DNA of 13,464 bases from Haplosporangium gracile. Its lineage: Eukaryota; Mortierellomycota; Mortierellomycetes; Mortierellales; Mortierellaceae. A model generated the notes under the pieces. It searched no databases. It had not been told where the DNA came from and was given only the letters and a program-made list of their open reading frames with translations. Below, in pieces: positions 1 through 9,575 of the stretch. Numbering within the stretch: position 1 is the stretch's first letter; each line of letters begins with the position of its first letter. The DNA lies in the NCBI GenBank assembly GCA_015499985.1, contig JAAAUF010001041.1, positions 1-13,464 of the forward strand. Reading direction: 5' to 3'. A program made the position numbers and the translations under genes.

Positions 1-105
1 TTTTTTGGGAATGGAGATGATATATTTGTGTAAGTGAGTGCAAACGGTAAACCTTCATCCAATAGAGTAAACAAAAAGAGAAATGTAATTAGCAAGTCTT
101 CTTAC

Positions 106-675
106 CCCAAGGCTTTGTAGAAACCCTTGGACTTGTCAAAGTAAGTCTCGCCTCCGTTCCAGTAATCGTGCTTGAAAGTAGCAGCGCCCAACTTCTCGTG
201 CAAGACAACCACAATACGAAATCCCTGTTGTTTCATGGATTGTTTGTTACAAATGTAAGTGAGCGATTTTCTCTTTCATCTTTTCATCGTTTCAAGAAAA
301 AAAAAACCTTTGTGTATTCTTACCATCTCCTTCTCGATGAGTTCACGGTGATCGTCAATAATACGGACCTCTTCACGACAGAATGGGCATCCGGGACGAC
401 GGATAACTAATGGCGGTTAAATGACAAACGAGTATTCCAGTCGATGTCTGTGAGAATGGGGGATCGTGTTGTGATTGAGAATACTGGCAGCGAACGGACA
501 CAAATTTTATCCTAAATCTGTATGCCATGTGAATATGTTAATTACCGACGACGATGGCGGGTTGGTCCTTCCAGATGTCGCTGGCCTTGAAGGTTGTCTC
601 GGGGTCCTTATCTAAAAAGTCAGTGAGGACGACATCCTTGATGGCGGTGTAGTGTTGAGCGTGTTCGTTAGTCAT
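106..675 (-). CDS. Peroxiredoxin-like (AhpC-TSA_2 / PRXL2-type) protein, partial, three visible exons
   Basis: Thioredoxin-fold antioxidant protein of the AhpC-TSA_2 group, probably a thiol-dependent peroxide or redox enzyme. The exons I can place are 675-546, 406-324 and 224-106. Each junction has GT at the donor and AG at the acceptor, and the frame is kept (phases 1 and 0, leaving in phase 2). The last donor, GGG|GTAAG at 105, leads into an intron that runs past the left edge, so the C-terminus is missing. About 110 residues are visible. Residues 40-56 hold the hydrophobic strand and the RRPGCPFCREEV motif with a CxxC redox pair (Cys50, Cys53), diagnostic for the family. Downstream, the GFRIVVVLHEK strand and the DKSKGFYKALG segment match the usual family layout. 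The start is the ATG at 675: it begins the conserved protein, and a pyrimidine-rich leader lies directly upstream. The family call is firm; substrate and cell location cannot be read here. Confidence 0.85.
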
Positions 676-900
676 TATGTGTGTGTATGTATGAGCGTAA
701 AGAGAAAGGAAGGGAGAGAGTGGAAGAAGGTAGGTGTACTGGTGGAGATGAGTGGATGGATAAATATGAGGAAGAGAGAGAGGAAGAAGAAGGAATGAGG
801 ATTGAGTGAGATGAAAAATGAAGAGGAAAGAAAGAAAGAAGAAAAAAGAGGTGGAAACAATAAAAAGAAGGTTAAGAAAACGAAGCATCAAAGTGAACAA
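676..900 (-). promoter_or_regulatory. Pyrimidine-rich 5' leader/promoter of the peroxiredoxin-like gene
   Basis: Read on the minus strand, this stretch is strongly CT-rich (GA-rich on the plus strand, especially 695-870) and ends at the gene's ATG. The same arrangement occurs before the SEC14-type gene at 2400-2567. CT-rich tracts just upstream of start codons are common in fungal core promoters. Frames that stay open through it are of low complexity and I do not consider them coding. Confidence 0.45.
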
Positions 901-2399
901 AGGTTGACAAAGACAGACGTGATGTAAAAAAAAGAGCGACTTGCGAAATCCAATGAGCGAGATGAGCGGGGAGGGATCGATCGTCTTTTTAAAATATGTC
1001 TTTCATTTAAAGTGCCAAGGCCACACGCTAGCCAAGCATTTTTTTTCACTGTTACATAGCATCATTAGCATATGGGATTGGCACTCCTCTGGTAGAGAAA
1101 ATGCACGGATGCCATGACCAACACGCAGGAAACGACAATGTTGAAGCCGAAATATACAGAGTGAGCGTAGACTATCAATTACCTGAGCCGGATGACATCG
1201 ACGAACGTAGGTGTTATGTTTTTTTTCTCAGGTACAAAGTACTTTAACTGGCTCGAGCGCAAAAACAAGGGCAAAGCTTGCACATGTCCATGCCTTTTAG
1301 GCAACAGCCCGCTCTAGTTCTTACTTTCTATACGCAGACGCGTACCGTTTCTACGACCTTATTAGCACAATGATCTTCACCTCTCTTCCTAGCTCCTTCA
1401 GTCTTTTCTCTCTATCTTATTCTGACCGGTGATCGAGGCTGCCAAGTACGCTGTTCAGGACGACAAGGCGAGAGAGAGACAAAGAAACATGATGATCTCC
1501 GAGCTCAAGCAAAGTCAAGTGTAATAACAAAAGGTTTTCAACAGCACCACAAAGCAAGAAAGAGGGGTTGTTATTTCGCCGCGTGCTTCGATTTTATTAT
1601 TTATCCCCTCCACATGCTGACCAGGCAGCATGATGGCATGTGCTGTGGGCAGGAAGGGGGGGGGGGTGATGATTTTTGTCGGCGTCGAATAGTAGCAGTC
1701 AGTCTAGTCGGAATCCAAGTGTTGTATCTTCTTCGCGAAACAAGTAAAAGTAAGCAAGGACGTAGCTGGATGTAAAAGAAAGGAGATGGCCAAGAGTAGC
1801 AGCAGGGGCAGGAACAAAGATGGGATGTGTGTTCGCCTGCAGTCTGTGATCGGAGCGCTTGACTGAAGAAGCAGGCAGCGAGAGTACGCGAGAGAAGGAC
1901 GATTGATATTTCGAACAAGTGATGTTGCGAGGATGAGGGATGTGCGGGAAGGAAGAAAAGAAAAAGTGTTCCATCTTGTAGTCATGATTGCCGTCAAATG
2001 TGAATCCTGTTTATCAGGACTATGGGTACACCCTGAGGGTGGCAATTTGTTTACCCAGTCAAGGAGGGGGACAGGGTTCGAACACAGATCAAAGAACAAG
2101 AGAGTGCGTGTCGTCTCTCTCTTCTTCTTCCGGCCAAAGGGGGAAGCTTCACGCCCGCCGCGCAGTCTCACTCTCGCGCTCATTTGTCTATACACATTAT
2201 CGTTTATTAGTTCAGGCTACCCGGGTATAGAGGGGAGTCGGGTAACATGGCATCGTACGGCAGGGAGAAGGGTGTCCAGGAAAAAGCAAATGAGAAAATG
2301 GCAAGTATGTATGCAATGCGGGTGTGAGCAACAGAGAAATAGCGAATGTGTGATGTCAGTCAGTCGACCAACTCTCACACTATCTACTTAATAATTGGC
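901..2399. other. Intergenic region without recognisable genes
   Basis: About 1.5 kb between the divergent peroxiredoxin-like and SEC14-type genes. Several frames on both strands stay open for 80-160 codons, but their translations are rich in Ser, Arg, Pro, Cys and Phe, show no domain pattern, and overlap one another. I see no tRNA or rRNA. An 11-G run lies at 1656-1666. Confidence 0.5.
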
Positions 2400-2474
2400 C
2401 TACCTCGTTTCGCCCTTTTTTTTTTTGTTCTCTTTCCTTTTCCCTCCCTTCTCTTTCCTCTTTCGCTTCAATTC

Positions 2475-2502
2475 TTCCTTCCTTCCTTCCTTCCTTCCTT
2501 CC
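2475..2502 (+). repeat. (TTCC)7 microsatellite in the SEC14-type promoter/leader
   Basis: Seven perfect tandem TTCC units, inside a longer pyrimidine-rich tract (about 2400-2530) that leads into the ATG at 2568. It probably belongs to the core promoter or 5' UTR and may vary in length between strains. Confidence 0.85.
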
Positions 2503-2567
2503 CTTCTCATTCTTTAATTCCCTCTCAACAAACTCATACTCATTCAGCTACATTCAATAAAAACACA

Positions 2568-5406
2568 ATGCAGTCAACTCCACCTTCAACCACAGGCTCC
2601 TCTGCCGCCTCTATCCGCTCAAAACACCCCTATAAGGAGCCAAAGCAGGTCGAGGCCCTCAAGGACCTCCGTGCCCTCCTGGGTCCCGATAACGTCAAGT
2701 ATGACGACGGTGTAAGTTACCTATTATCTTTTTCTACCTTCTGGTGTGGTGTCGATCGACTCGAGTAATTGAATACAATAGCAACGGCAACAAAAACGAC
2801 GTCGTCGCGCATAGTCTTTTACAGTGGAAAACAAGCCTGGCCGATCGAGGAAACAGTTTATTCTTGGAATAGGCTAACAATACCTCAAGACGGTTTCGCA
2901 CAGCCTTTGTTATTCTTCGTCGTTTTCTTGCCGTTCTTTCGATGATGGGGCAAGACGGAATCTGGTCTCTGGCCCAACGTTTTTGTCGATCCGGGTATAC
3001 TGACATCTTTTTATTTTCTACGACTTATCTCTTTTTATATCCGTTTGTAGGAATTGATGCGATTCATCGTTGCTCGAAGCTATGACTTGGTAAGTTGACC
3101 AGATCATAAGAGCTGAAGAGTACAATCGACAGGAATGACGAACAAAGGAACGAATGACGACAATACAAGGACAGGAAGATTCAACTCGACATCATCATCA
3201 ACAAACAACAGTAATTTCTACGGACGTGTCGTTATCGCGCAAATGAGCAATGATGTGTTGAACCCAAAACTAGAAATCAAAACGAAGGGCACTGGAGATG
3301 AGCAGATGAGAAACAGAGTAATCGACAGCAGTAGGAGTGCACAAGGACCGCCGGAGTGGTGGTTGGTTATTCAGCCGAGGTTATGGATCCAATTCTCCCA
3401 GGGGCGTTTTCCCAAAAATAACCAAAGTCGTGAACTTTATCTTCTTATTGTCCTCACCACTCTTTCTCTCTTTTTTCCTACATCATTTACGACTCGATTA
3501 GAACGGAGCCAAGACGCAGTTGCTCGCCTCATTGGACTGGAGAGCTGCCAACAAGGTCGATGATCTGCTTATTCCTGGACCCAAAAACTCGAATGGTGTC
3601 ATGTACGCTGTCCGCGGCTGGCACTCTGTCCCCGATGCCAATATTGAGGCTGGACAGCCCAATGTGCCCGAACATGCCGTCCGCCTTCAAAAATACATGG
3701 GAGGCAGCTGTCTCCATAAATGGGATAGGGCTGGTCGTCCAATCTATATCGAGCGCATGGTAATTATTACTTCCTTTTTCGGAGCACAGACGAAATACTT
3801 TTTATTTGTTGAGGAGTGGTGCCCCGACCGAGAAAGAATGAAGAAAAAAAAGGAGAAACAAGGAGATAGCAACATGTCGGGTAAATGGAGTTGACAGTCT
3901 CTTACTTTTTTGCATGACACCAGGGACAAGCGTGGCAGGAGTGACACATCGGAGTGAAATGTTGCAAAACAACTTGCAGACTCACTCCTCTTTTTCCATT
4001 AATCCATTTTTGTATTTTTTTGATAGGGCCAACATAACGTCAAGGGTCTGGCCAAAAATATTACAACACCCGAGTTGGTCGACTACCATATTCGTTGCTC
4101 GGAATTCGTCCACAACACCATCATGCCTGAGTGTGAGGAACGCTTTGGAACGGACGACAAGGTCATCGACAAGGAGACCGTTATTTTCGACTGCACTGGC
4201 ATGGGTTTCCATCGTAAGTGGTGATGGGCGGGCGTGTTCCGTTTTATGAGAGCACTGAAAGCGCATTTATGCTGGGGGGCATAATTAAATTGTTGCTGAT
4301 GGGCTCCAACTCTCCACTAAACCGCATCCCTTTTTACGCTTTTCTTTCACGGTTCTTTAGAATTGCACATGGAGGGATTGAATATGCTCCGTTCATTGAC
4401 CGACATGGATCAAAAGGCATATCCAGAGCGTCTTGGCAAGCTGTTCATCGTCAACAGCCCTTTTGTTTTCGTCAAGGTGTATTCTATGATCAAGAAGTGG
4501 CTCGACCCCGGTGGTAAGGACGACGCTCTCGTTTCATTTTTGACATTCATACTCTCATATGTCGATTCTTGACTTGTTGCTGACGCTCCTCCCTTTGAAC
4601 ATTTGTCTCTTAGTCATCGAAAAGATTCATATCCTTGGAAAGGACTACAAGTCAGTGTTGCTCGCTCATATCGATCCTGAGAACCTCCCGGACTTTTTGG
4701 GTGGAGCATGTACTTGCAGTCATATGCCTGGAGGATGCGTCCCATCTGTGATCATGAACAACATCAAGCCCGTCTCAAAGGCGCCTGTAGCGGACGGCAA
4801 TCTCTTGGCCGTGCCCACCTACTTGCGTCCTCGTTCGTCTTCAGTTGCATCAGCCAACTCGATCATGGATTTCGTTATGCCCCATGCCCAGGATGGAATC
4901 TATCAAATGTTCTCGACCCTGTCACACGGAAAGCCTTGCGAGTATGAGATTGTGGTAGCGGATGAGGACGTTGAGCGCGAGCCCGAAGTCGTTATCAATT
5001 TCCGTGTTAAGGGTGTCCGTGCTGCTTGTGATGGACTCAATTTTACTGTTGCGCGCTTCGAGTTTGGTGAGAAGGCTGACAGCGGTACCATGTAAGTATT
5101 ATTTCCTTGGTTGGCTGTTAGCTGCGCTCTTTTTTATTTTGACATTCGCCCCTTTCCTAAAATTGGCATGTTCACTCACCCTCGGTCATTTTTTTTTTTG
5201 ATCCATGTAGTGTTGTGCCTACAAAGTTTTACGACTTATCAGATTGCCCCGAGTCGAGTGAAGGCATTGAGATCAAGTTCAGAGCCAAGGCAGCAGGACT
5301 CTATGTGTTGTCATGGATGTCCGAGAATTCTCGTGGTTTGACTCAGATGGAATATGGTGTCTCTGTCGACGGCATCCTTGGCGAAGAGACCACCGATTCG
5401 CCCTAG
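2568..5406 (+). CDS. SEC14-type (CRAL-TRIO) lipid-transfer protein with GOLD-like C-terminus, seven exons
   Basis: Phosphatidylinositol/lipid-transfer protein of the SEC14 superfamily, expected in the cytosol and on Golgi/endosome membranes. Exons: 2568-2711, 3051-3089, 3502-3759, 4027-4213, 4361-4513, 4614-5091, 5211-5406. All introns are GT-AG and the joined frame is continuous (1455 nt, 484 aa). The CRAL-TRIO N-terminal helices span about residues 25-75 (EALKDLRALLGPDNVKYDD, then ELMRFIVARSYDL). The lipid-binding domain spans about 130-295, with HKWDRAGRPIYIERM, VIFDCTGMG, LFIVNSPFVF and the closing LPDFLGG. Residues of about 340-484 form a beta-rich domain ending in AGLYVLSWMSENSRGLTQMEYGV, which fits a GOLD domain as in SEC14-like proteins of animals and zygomycete fungi. 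The start ATG has an adenine-rich context (AACACAATG) after a CT-rich leader, and a near-consensus AATAATG lies about 60 bases past the stop. No damage seen; an ordinary host gene. Confidence 0.92.
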
Positions 5407-6277
5407 ACGCAACAATTAACGTGCCAGTCTATCTGCTCTAGAAACTTATTTTTACCTCGTTTTCAATAATGTATTCACTTATTTTCTTATACATGTCGTT
5501 TGTTCGGGGATAATCGTTGAGAAAGTACACATGTTCTATTAGCATTGAACACACTCAGGATCCAGTAATTGGGATGGGTTGCACAAAGAAATAGCAAGAA
5601 AACGTGAATATGTGTTAGTCGATCGACTCTGTCAGGTACCAAGGCGACAAAAAAGCGACAATGAGATGTGACGAGTCTCATCGGCATGATATTCGCCGAA
5701 AAGCAAGAATGCTTTTTTCTTCTTATGTTGAAATCGATCGAGAGAAGAGTACGTAGATTTGCGACGGCAAACCAGAAGAGTGGTTGATCAAAGACAACAC
5801 AGGGGGTCGTTCCAGATCTTAAGGGCAGCCCAGGAACGCTTGCACAGTCTGAATTCCAAGGAACCGCTCGTATGGCACATCTTTTAAAACGACACCCGTC
5901 CATCCAGCGACCCTGGATCTCTGTGAAGCTGCAAGTCATGTCTCGTCTTTCTAAACCAACGCGTTGGACCCTCATCAAATCTAAAGCTCGACTTCATCAC
6001 AGGCGGCCTGGCAGACACCGTCTTTTAAATCAGGGGCACTGCGCTTAGTCCGCACTCTGGTCCTCTGCTCTCTTGCAGATCATAGGAGCTTTGTATGATG
6101 ATGAACCCAAGGACAGCTCACTAAGCCTGTCTGTTGTTTCGATTGCTGCAGCAGCGACAAGTCACTGTGCTATCTGAAGTATAGTCTGAGTCCATCAGAC
6201 CGAGAACAACCCCCTTCTTGTCCCTCAAAGAGTCGCTAAGAGCCATTCGCCACTACCTCCAATCCTCTCGTCTTGAC
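5407..6277. other. Intergenic region between the SEC14-type gene and the mobile element
   Basis: The 3' UTR of the SEC14-type gene probably ends near 5470-5500. The rest shows no domain-bearing frame. A 163-codon minus-strand open frame (5978-5487) has no family features. No RNA gene or long repeat was seen. I could not find an older element end here. Confidence 0.45.
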
Positions 6278-6339
6278 CCTCTCTTATTGACATCCTCTCT
6301 TATTGACATCCTCTCTTATTGACATCCTCTCTTATTGAC
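6278..6339. repeat. Four tandem copies of a 16-bp unit abutting the left hairpin
   Basis: The unit CCTCTCTTATTGACAT is repeated at 6278-6293, 6294-6309 and 6310-6325. A fourth copy, matching for 14 bases, runs straight into the first bases of the left hairpin (6339). A diverged single copy (CCTCTCTATTTGAAC) lies just before the hairpin in the Crinkler intron (about 10200-10214), so the unit appears to be a normal flank of the hairpin that has been amplified here. Confidence 0.9.
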
Positions 6340-6415
6340 CGGGTGCTAGAAGGCAGAGGTCTTTTCTTAGAGAGAGAAAAAAAATACTCTGCCTTCTAGC
6401 ACCCGGGTAAACATT
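6339..6415 (+). repeat. Left terminal hairpin repeat
   Basis: A perfect 20-bp inverted repeat (arms 6339-6358 and 6387-6406, CCGGGTGCTAGAAGGCAGAG and its complement) separated by a 28-base loop containing CTTTTCTTAGAGAGAG. It is followed by a flank, CCGGGTAAACATT (6403-6415), that is shared exactly with the right-end copy in inverted orientation. It lies 46 bases beyond the helicase AATAAA. It could be an origin, a transposon end recognised as single-stranded DNA, or a transcription-ending structure. Confidence 0.9.
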
Positions 6416-6451
6416 GTACCGAAGCGCGGTTATTTTAAAAAACGATAACAG

Positions 6452-6457
6452 TTTATT
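6452..6457 (-). terminator. Polyadenylation signal overlapping the helicase stop codon
   Basis: AATAAA on the minus strand. The helicase ends ACA CAA TAA, so the signal shares bases with the TAA stop. Cleavage would be expected shortly downstream, before or at the left hairpin. Confidence 0.5.
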
Positions 6458-8576
6458 GTGTTGAATGACGCCTGAGTGGGCTGTCATTGGCAGAGCCGAC
6501 GCTCGAGCTGTGCTTGAGGCAGTACTTTGTCCTACGACCATTCGATTCGGGGGTTCCGATCTTGGCACCGAGGACTTCATGCAATACTGTGTTAATGAAT
6601 GCGAGCTTGCTCTTGAACGTACATCTCGTGGATCTTGGTCTTCGTATCTTGAGACTAGTGCAAATCTGGGTCATCTTGCTCTCGAGTTCTGTCCATATCC
6701 CATCAACTCGACTCTTGAGGTCCTCCGCTGGTACCTCGTTAGATGCGATTGGGTCGTTGAATCCGCAAGCCAGCAGGATGTCAACCACATATCCCAGCTT
6801 CACAAACCGGGAACTCTCGAGCCTACTGTGCGCATCAGCGGTTGTTGGTTCTTTCAGATTATCATCCAGACCAAGGTCCTCCCGCTGCTGCATAGCTTCC
6901 AAGCATGATCTCAACGACGATACATGTCTTTGAGACAGTGCCTTAAGATTCCTGTAACACTCCTTCTCGTGTGGCTTGTCGTACGTTCTGACCCACTCTT
7001 CGGTGATCGTGTCATGTTCCTGAACATCATATGCTCGCATGAGTGCAAACCTGTGCACTGAAGCCCACTGATCGGAATCCAGCTCTCGTGTTCCATGAGA
7101 AAGCCTCTCGAACTCGTCTGTACTAAGTTCAACTACGCTGGCAATCTGCTGATGCCGAGCGGCTGCGATCTCTTTCTCCTTTTCTTTCAGTTCCTTAGAA
7201 ATCGGATGGCCCCTGGGAAGTTTGTCACCCCTGCCGGTGACAATGCATCCGGCTTGTGTCATTCGTCGGATAAGCCGTGACCGGAAGTTGTTCATGGAGA
7301 GATGCTTCTTGGCCGTCACATGGCAATACATGCGATGATACAGATCATCAGGGATGGTGAGGTTGTTGGCGTCGTCAAACTGCCATCTCAATGTGGAGCT
7401 CCATTGGACTTTGCCTGTAACGATGTCGAGTTGGTTGCAGATCCCGTTCTTGACTTCTGGTGCTGTAGCTGGAAGATCCTTGATGGCAGCGTCTACATAC
7501 ACCAGATATGTCTTATCATTGACATGGCGCACGCGCCGCATCATCTGCATAGATGATTCGACGTCACCCTCACTGTGCGTGCTGAAAATACCAATTACCT
7601 GGTCAACATGGCCTTTGACGCTGTAGTCGACCCCGACACTGATGGTGGGTGTGTGGATGAAATAGTCAAGATCGGCCATGACGTTATTGATATCCCTGCT
7701 GGCATCCCGTTTGAAAGCCTCGTCCACGTTCTTAGTCACGCATTCTCCCTTGTGGCCTGCTTTTGTCAACATGACATGCAATGCCTCAGTACGTCTGGCA
7801 CTCATGGTACTGGAGATCCACAGCCGCTTGCGAAGTCGAAGCAGGTCCAGTGCCTCCTGGACTAGCTTCATCTTGGAATCAAACAAGATAACTTCGTCAT
7901 CCTTCTGCTGTTGGAACGTGTTGTTCCAAACTTTGAAGTCGCTGCGAAGGATCTTCATGATCTCGACATCCTCGTCAGACAGATCCGCGTCAAGACAGAT
8001 TACTCGGGTTGCTTGCTGGATGAGCCGTTTGAAGACCTGTAGGTTAGGATTGTGCATGTTGCCATGGGTCTTGTGGCTGCACATCTGCTTGATTAGCGAG
8101 CAGACTTCATCCAGGATCAGGATCGTATCCTTGCAGTAGAACTTCAGGTTGAGTCTGTACAACGACTCTGCTTGAACGACCACCCAGTCACAAGCAATAA
8201 TGTCCGGGATGTCCTGGTAGTTACCAAGGCACAGTCGCGCATCTAGCGTGCCTGCCAACGACCGCCGACAGCTGATGGCAACGAATCGATACATCTTGTT
8301 GGCCTTGACAAGAGCTTCTAAATACATTGTCTTGCCTCCACCCGTGTCACCTCGTATCAACAGACTGGGAGGCTGCTCCCTCTGGATCTCAAGATTGCCC
8401 TGTCCGAGTTGCAAGTGTCCAGGCGGTGGTGCCACGCGGTCATGGGGCAGGAACCGAGCATCGTCAAAAAAGTCCACATTTGTCAGTTCACGAGGCGTCT
8501 GCAAGGCAATAGCGGCTTCGATCGCAACAGCTAAGGCGAAATCACGTTTGCACACCTCCTTTCCTGGACCGCTAGA
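6453..8576 (-). CDS. UL9/origin-binding-protein-type SF2 helicase; C-terminal half of a stop-interrupted primase-helicase
   Basis: An ATP-dependent SF2 helicase resembling the herpesvirus replication origin-binding protein family (Herpes_ori_bp), probably for unwinding or recognising the element's origin. Counting residues from the GTG codon at 8555: Walker A GDTGGGKT (69-76), Walker B ILILDE (145-150), LDADLSD (188-194), LWISSTMSARRTEAL (245-259), TPTISVGVDY (302-311) and QMMRRVRHV (337-345, motif VI). The last 350 residues have no recognised domain and could bind DNA; UL9 likewise has a C-terminal DNA-binding part. The frame joins the upstream primase directly: only the TGA at 8579-8577 separates them, followed by codons for SSGPGKE and then GTG. 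There is no ATG upstream of the Walker A motif (the first Met is residue 77, just after it), so independent AUG translation could not give an active helicase. I infer a broken fusion gene or stop readthrough. The family assignment is strong; activity of this copy is doubtful. Confidence 0.82.
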   Translation of the reverse strand, partial: SSGPGKEVCKRDFALAVAIEAAIALQTPRELTNVDFFDDARFLPHDRVAPPPGHLQLGQGNLEIQREQPPSLLIRGDTGGGKTMYLEALVKANKMYRFVAISCRRSLAGTLDARLCLGNYQDIPDIIACDWVVVQAESLYRLNLKFYCKDTILILDEVCSLIKQMCSHKTHGNMHNPNLQVFKRLIQQATRVICLDADLSDEDVEIMKILRSDFKVWNNTFQQQKDDEVILFDSKMKLVQEALDLLRLRKRLWISSTMSARRTEALHVMLTKAGHKGECVTKNVDEAFKRDASRDINNVMADLDYFIHTPTISVGVDYSVKGHVDQVIGIFSTHSEGDVESSMQMMRRVRHVNDKTYLVYVDAAIKDLPATAPEVKNGICNQLDIVTGKVQWSSTLRWQFDDANNLTIPDDLYHRMYCHVTAKKHLSMNNFRSRLIRRMTQAGCIVTGRGDKLPRGHPISKELKEKEKEIAAARHQQIASVVELSTDEFERLSHGTRELDSDQWASVHRFALMRAYDVQEHDTITEEWVRTYDKPHEKECYRNLKALSQRHVSSLRSCLEAMQQREDLGLDDNLKEPTTADAHSRLESSRFVKLGYVVDILLACGFNDPIASNEVPAEDLKSRVDGIWTELESKMTQICTSLKIRRPRSTRCTFKSKLAFINTVLHEVLGAKIGTPESNGRRTKYCLKHSSSVGSANDSPLRRHSTQ

Positions 8577-9575
8577 TCAATAGCATTTCAAGTAGATAGC
8601 GCCGGACTCAGCAAGTCTCAAGTATGCATTGTCCCGACTGTGCTCTCGTCCGCAGACCACATAGTGACCCTGAACTTTGCGTAGAAGCTCAAAGTCCATC
8701 GGACGGTTTGTATAACACTGCATCTCGAAGAACTGGGTGGCATATGGTGTCTGCTCAAACTTAGCTCTCACTGCATCTACGATGTGCTTGGGCAAGCTCG
8801 ACTGAATAACTTCTCGAGGTTTCCCAGCTACAGTCGACGGTGCTCGCTCAACGGCAACCTCTTGCAAATTGCTGGTGATCTTGATACTGTCAGAGACAAT
8901 TACGGTGATGAGAAACTCTTCATCTTCGGCCAACATGGATGGCTCATGCCACTCGGCTCGCTGTAGTGGACGACTTGGATCCAAAGATTTGTGACTACCG
9001 AGAATCCGCATGATTTGGTTACTGCTATAGACTCCAACGTTGATGCGTTTGAGCAACGCGGCGTCTTCGTCGTCACAAAGAGCGGATTTCCAAAGCTTCT
9101 GGAACGCAAGAATGAACGCCTTCAGGCGCTGATTGTTCTCAAACACGTATGTCGGGGTCACAATGTGCAGCGACCCCTTCTTATTGTTGGATGAGCTGAG
9201 CACACGGCAATGCTCATCTTCAAGTGCAAACTCGGGGGCGTGTTGGTTGCGTATTCTCAAAAAAGCAGCGAACATCTGCTGCTCCTGTCTCTTTATTTCA
9301 CAGTCATCGGCAGACGATTCGATTTTCCAGTCGATGTCGTAGTACTCTTTGCAGGCCTTGCCCTCGCGGATCTTCTCGAAGAAGCAGCGCTCTTCTTCAG
9401 GGACAGAGTCGTAAGCCTTCAGGAACGTCGTTGAGTCCTTGTAGCTTGAGAACTCATTCTTGAATGGTCCTTCGACTGCCACAAAGAACTCGTGAGAGTT
9501 GGTATCGCTCCATTTGTAGCATCGGTCCTGAGCCCCTTTAAACCTAAAATACGTGGATTCGAACTTGTTGTTCAT
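8577..9575 (-). CDS. Archaeo-eukaryotic primase (PrimPol/UL52-type), N-terminal half of the interrupted fusion
   Basis: A primase-polymerase that would make primers or extend DNA for element replication. Counting from the ATG at 9575 (332 aa): EYYDIDWKIE holds the first two metal-binding residues (Asp80, Asp82), SLHIV gives the SxH histidine (His137), and INVGVYSSNQIMRILGSHK (178-196) is motif III. In motif III the family normally has Asp, here Asn179 (codon AAC). The C-terminus carries a UL52-type zinc motif, CGREH ... IYLKC (Cys308, His312, Cys331). The likely fourth ligand (Cys342 if read on) lies beyond the TGA stop, so the stop cuts the zinc domain. I chose the ATG at 9575 (context AACAACATGA) over the one at 9644, because the extra 23 residues look like leader and the upstream ATG sits inside a direct repeat. 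It is divergent from the Crinkler gene, with 283 bases between the starts. Confidence 0.83.
   Translation of the reverse strand: MNNKFESTYFRFKGAQDRCYKWSDTNSHEFFVAVEGPFKNEFSSYKDSTTFLKAYDSVPEEERCFFEKIREGKACKEYYDIDWKIESSADDCEIKRQEQQMFAAFLRIRNQHAPEFALEDEHCRVLSSSNNKKGSLHIVTPTYVFENNQRLKAFILAFQKLWKSALCDDEDAALLKRINVGVYSSNQIMRILGSHKSLDPSRPLQRAEWHEPSMLAEDEEFLITVIVSDSIKITSNLQEVAVERAPSTVAGKPREVIQSSLPKHIVDAVRAKFEQTPYATQFFEMQCYTNRPMDFELLRKVQGHYVVCGREHSRDNAYLRLAESGAIYLKCY

Noticed and set aside
2072..2086. GGGTTCGAACACAG, resembling the T-loop/B-box of a tRNA
   Set aside because: The bases on each side do not pair into a T stem, and no acceptor stem, D arm or A box can be placed at the right distance.
1601..2391. 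Several overlapping 80-160 codon frames on both strands
   Set aside because: They overlap each other on both strands, have biased composition from GA/CT-rich DNA, and none shows a recognisable domain.
5487..5978. 163-codon minus-strand open frame
   Set aside because: Low-complexity, Cys/Arg/Phe-mixed translation with no motif, no intron or promoter context; open by chance.
6332..6338. Target-site duplication at the element ends
   Set aside because: TTATTGA on the left and ATGGTCC on the right do not match; no convincing direct repeat of 2-10 bases was found at any nearby boundary.
6465..6933. Two overlapping 147-148 codon plus-strand frames opposite the helicase
   Set aside because: They are antisense shadows of the conserved helicase frame and lack any domain pattern.
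8553..8555. GTG as a genuine start codon of the helicase
   Set aside because: Nuclear eukaryotic genes rarely start at GTG, and the frame is continuous with the primase apart from the TGA; it is used here only for residue counting.
8571..8606. A 36-base GT-AG segment on the minus strand that would remove the primase/helicase TGA in frame
   Set aside because: Too short for a typical fungal intron, has no branch site, and would delete the zinc-ligand Cys331 and its strand.
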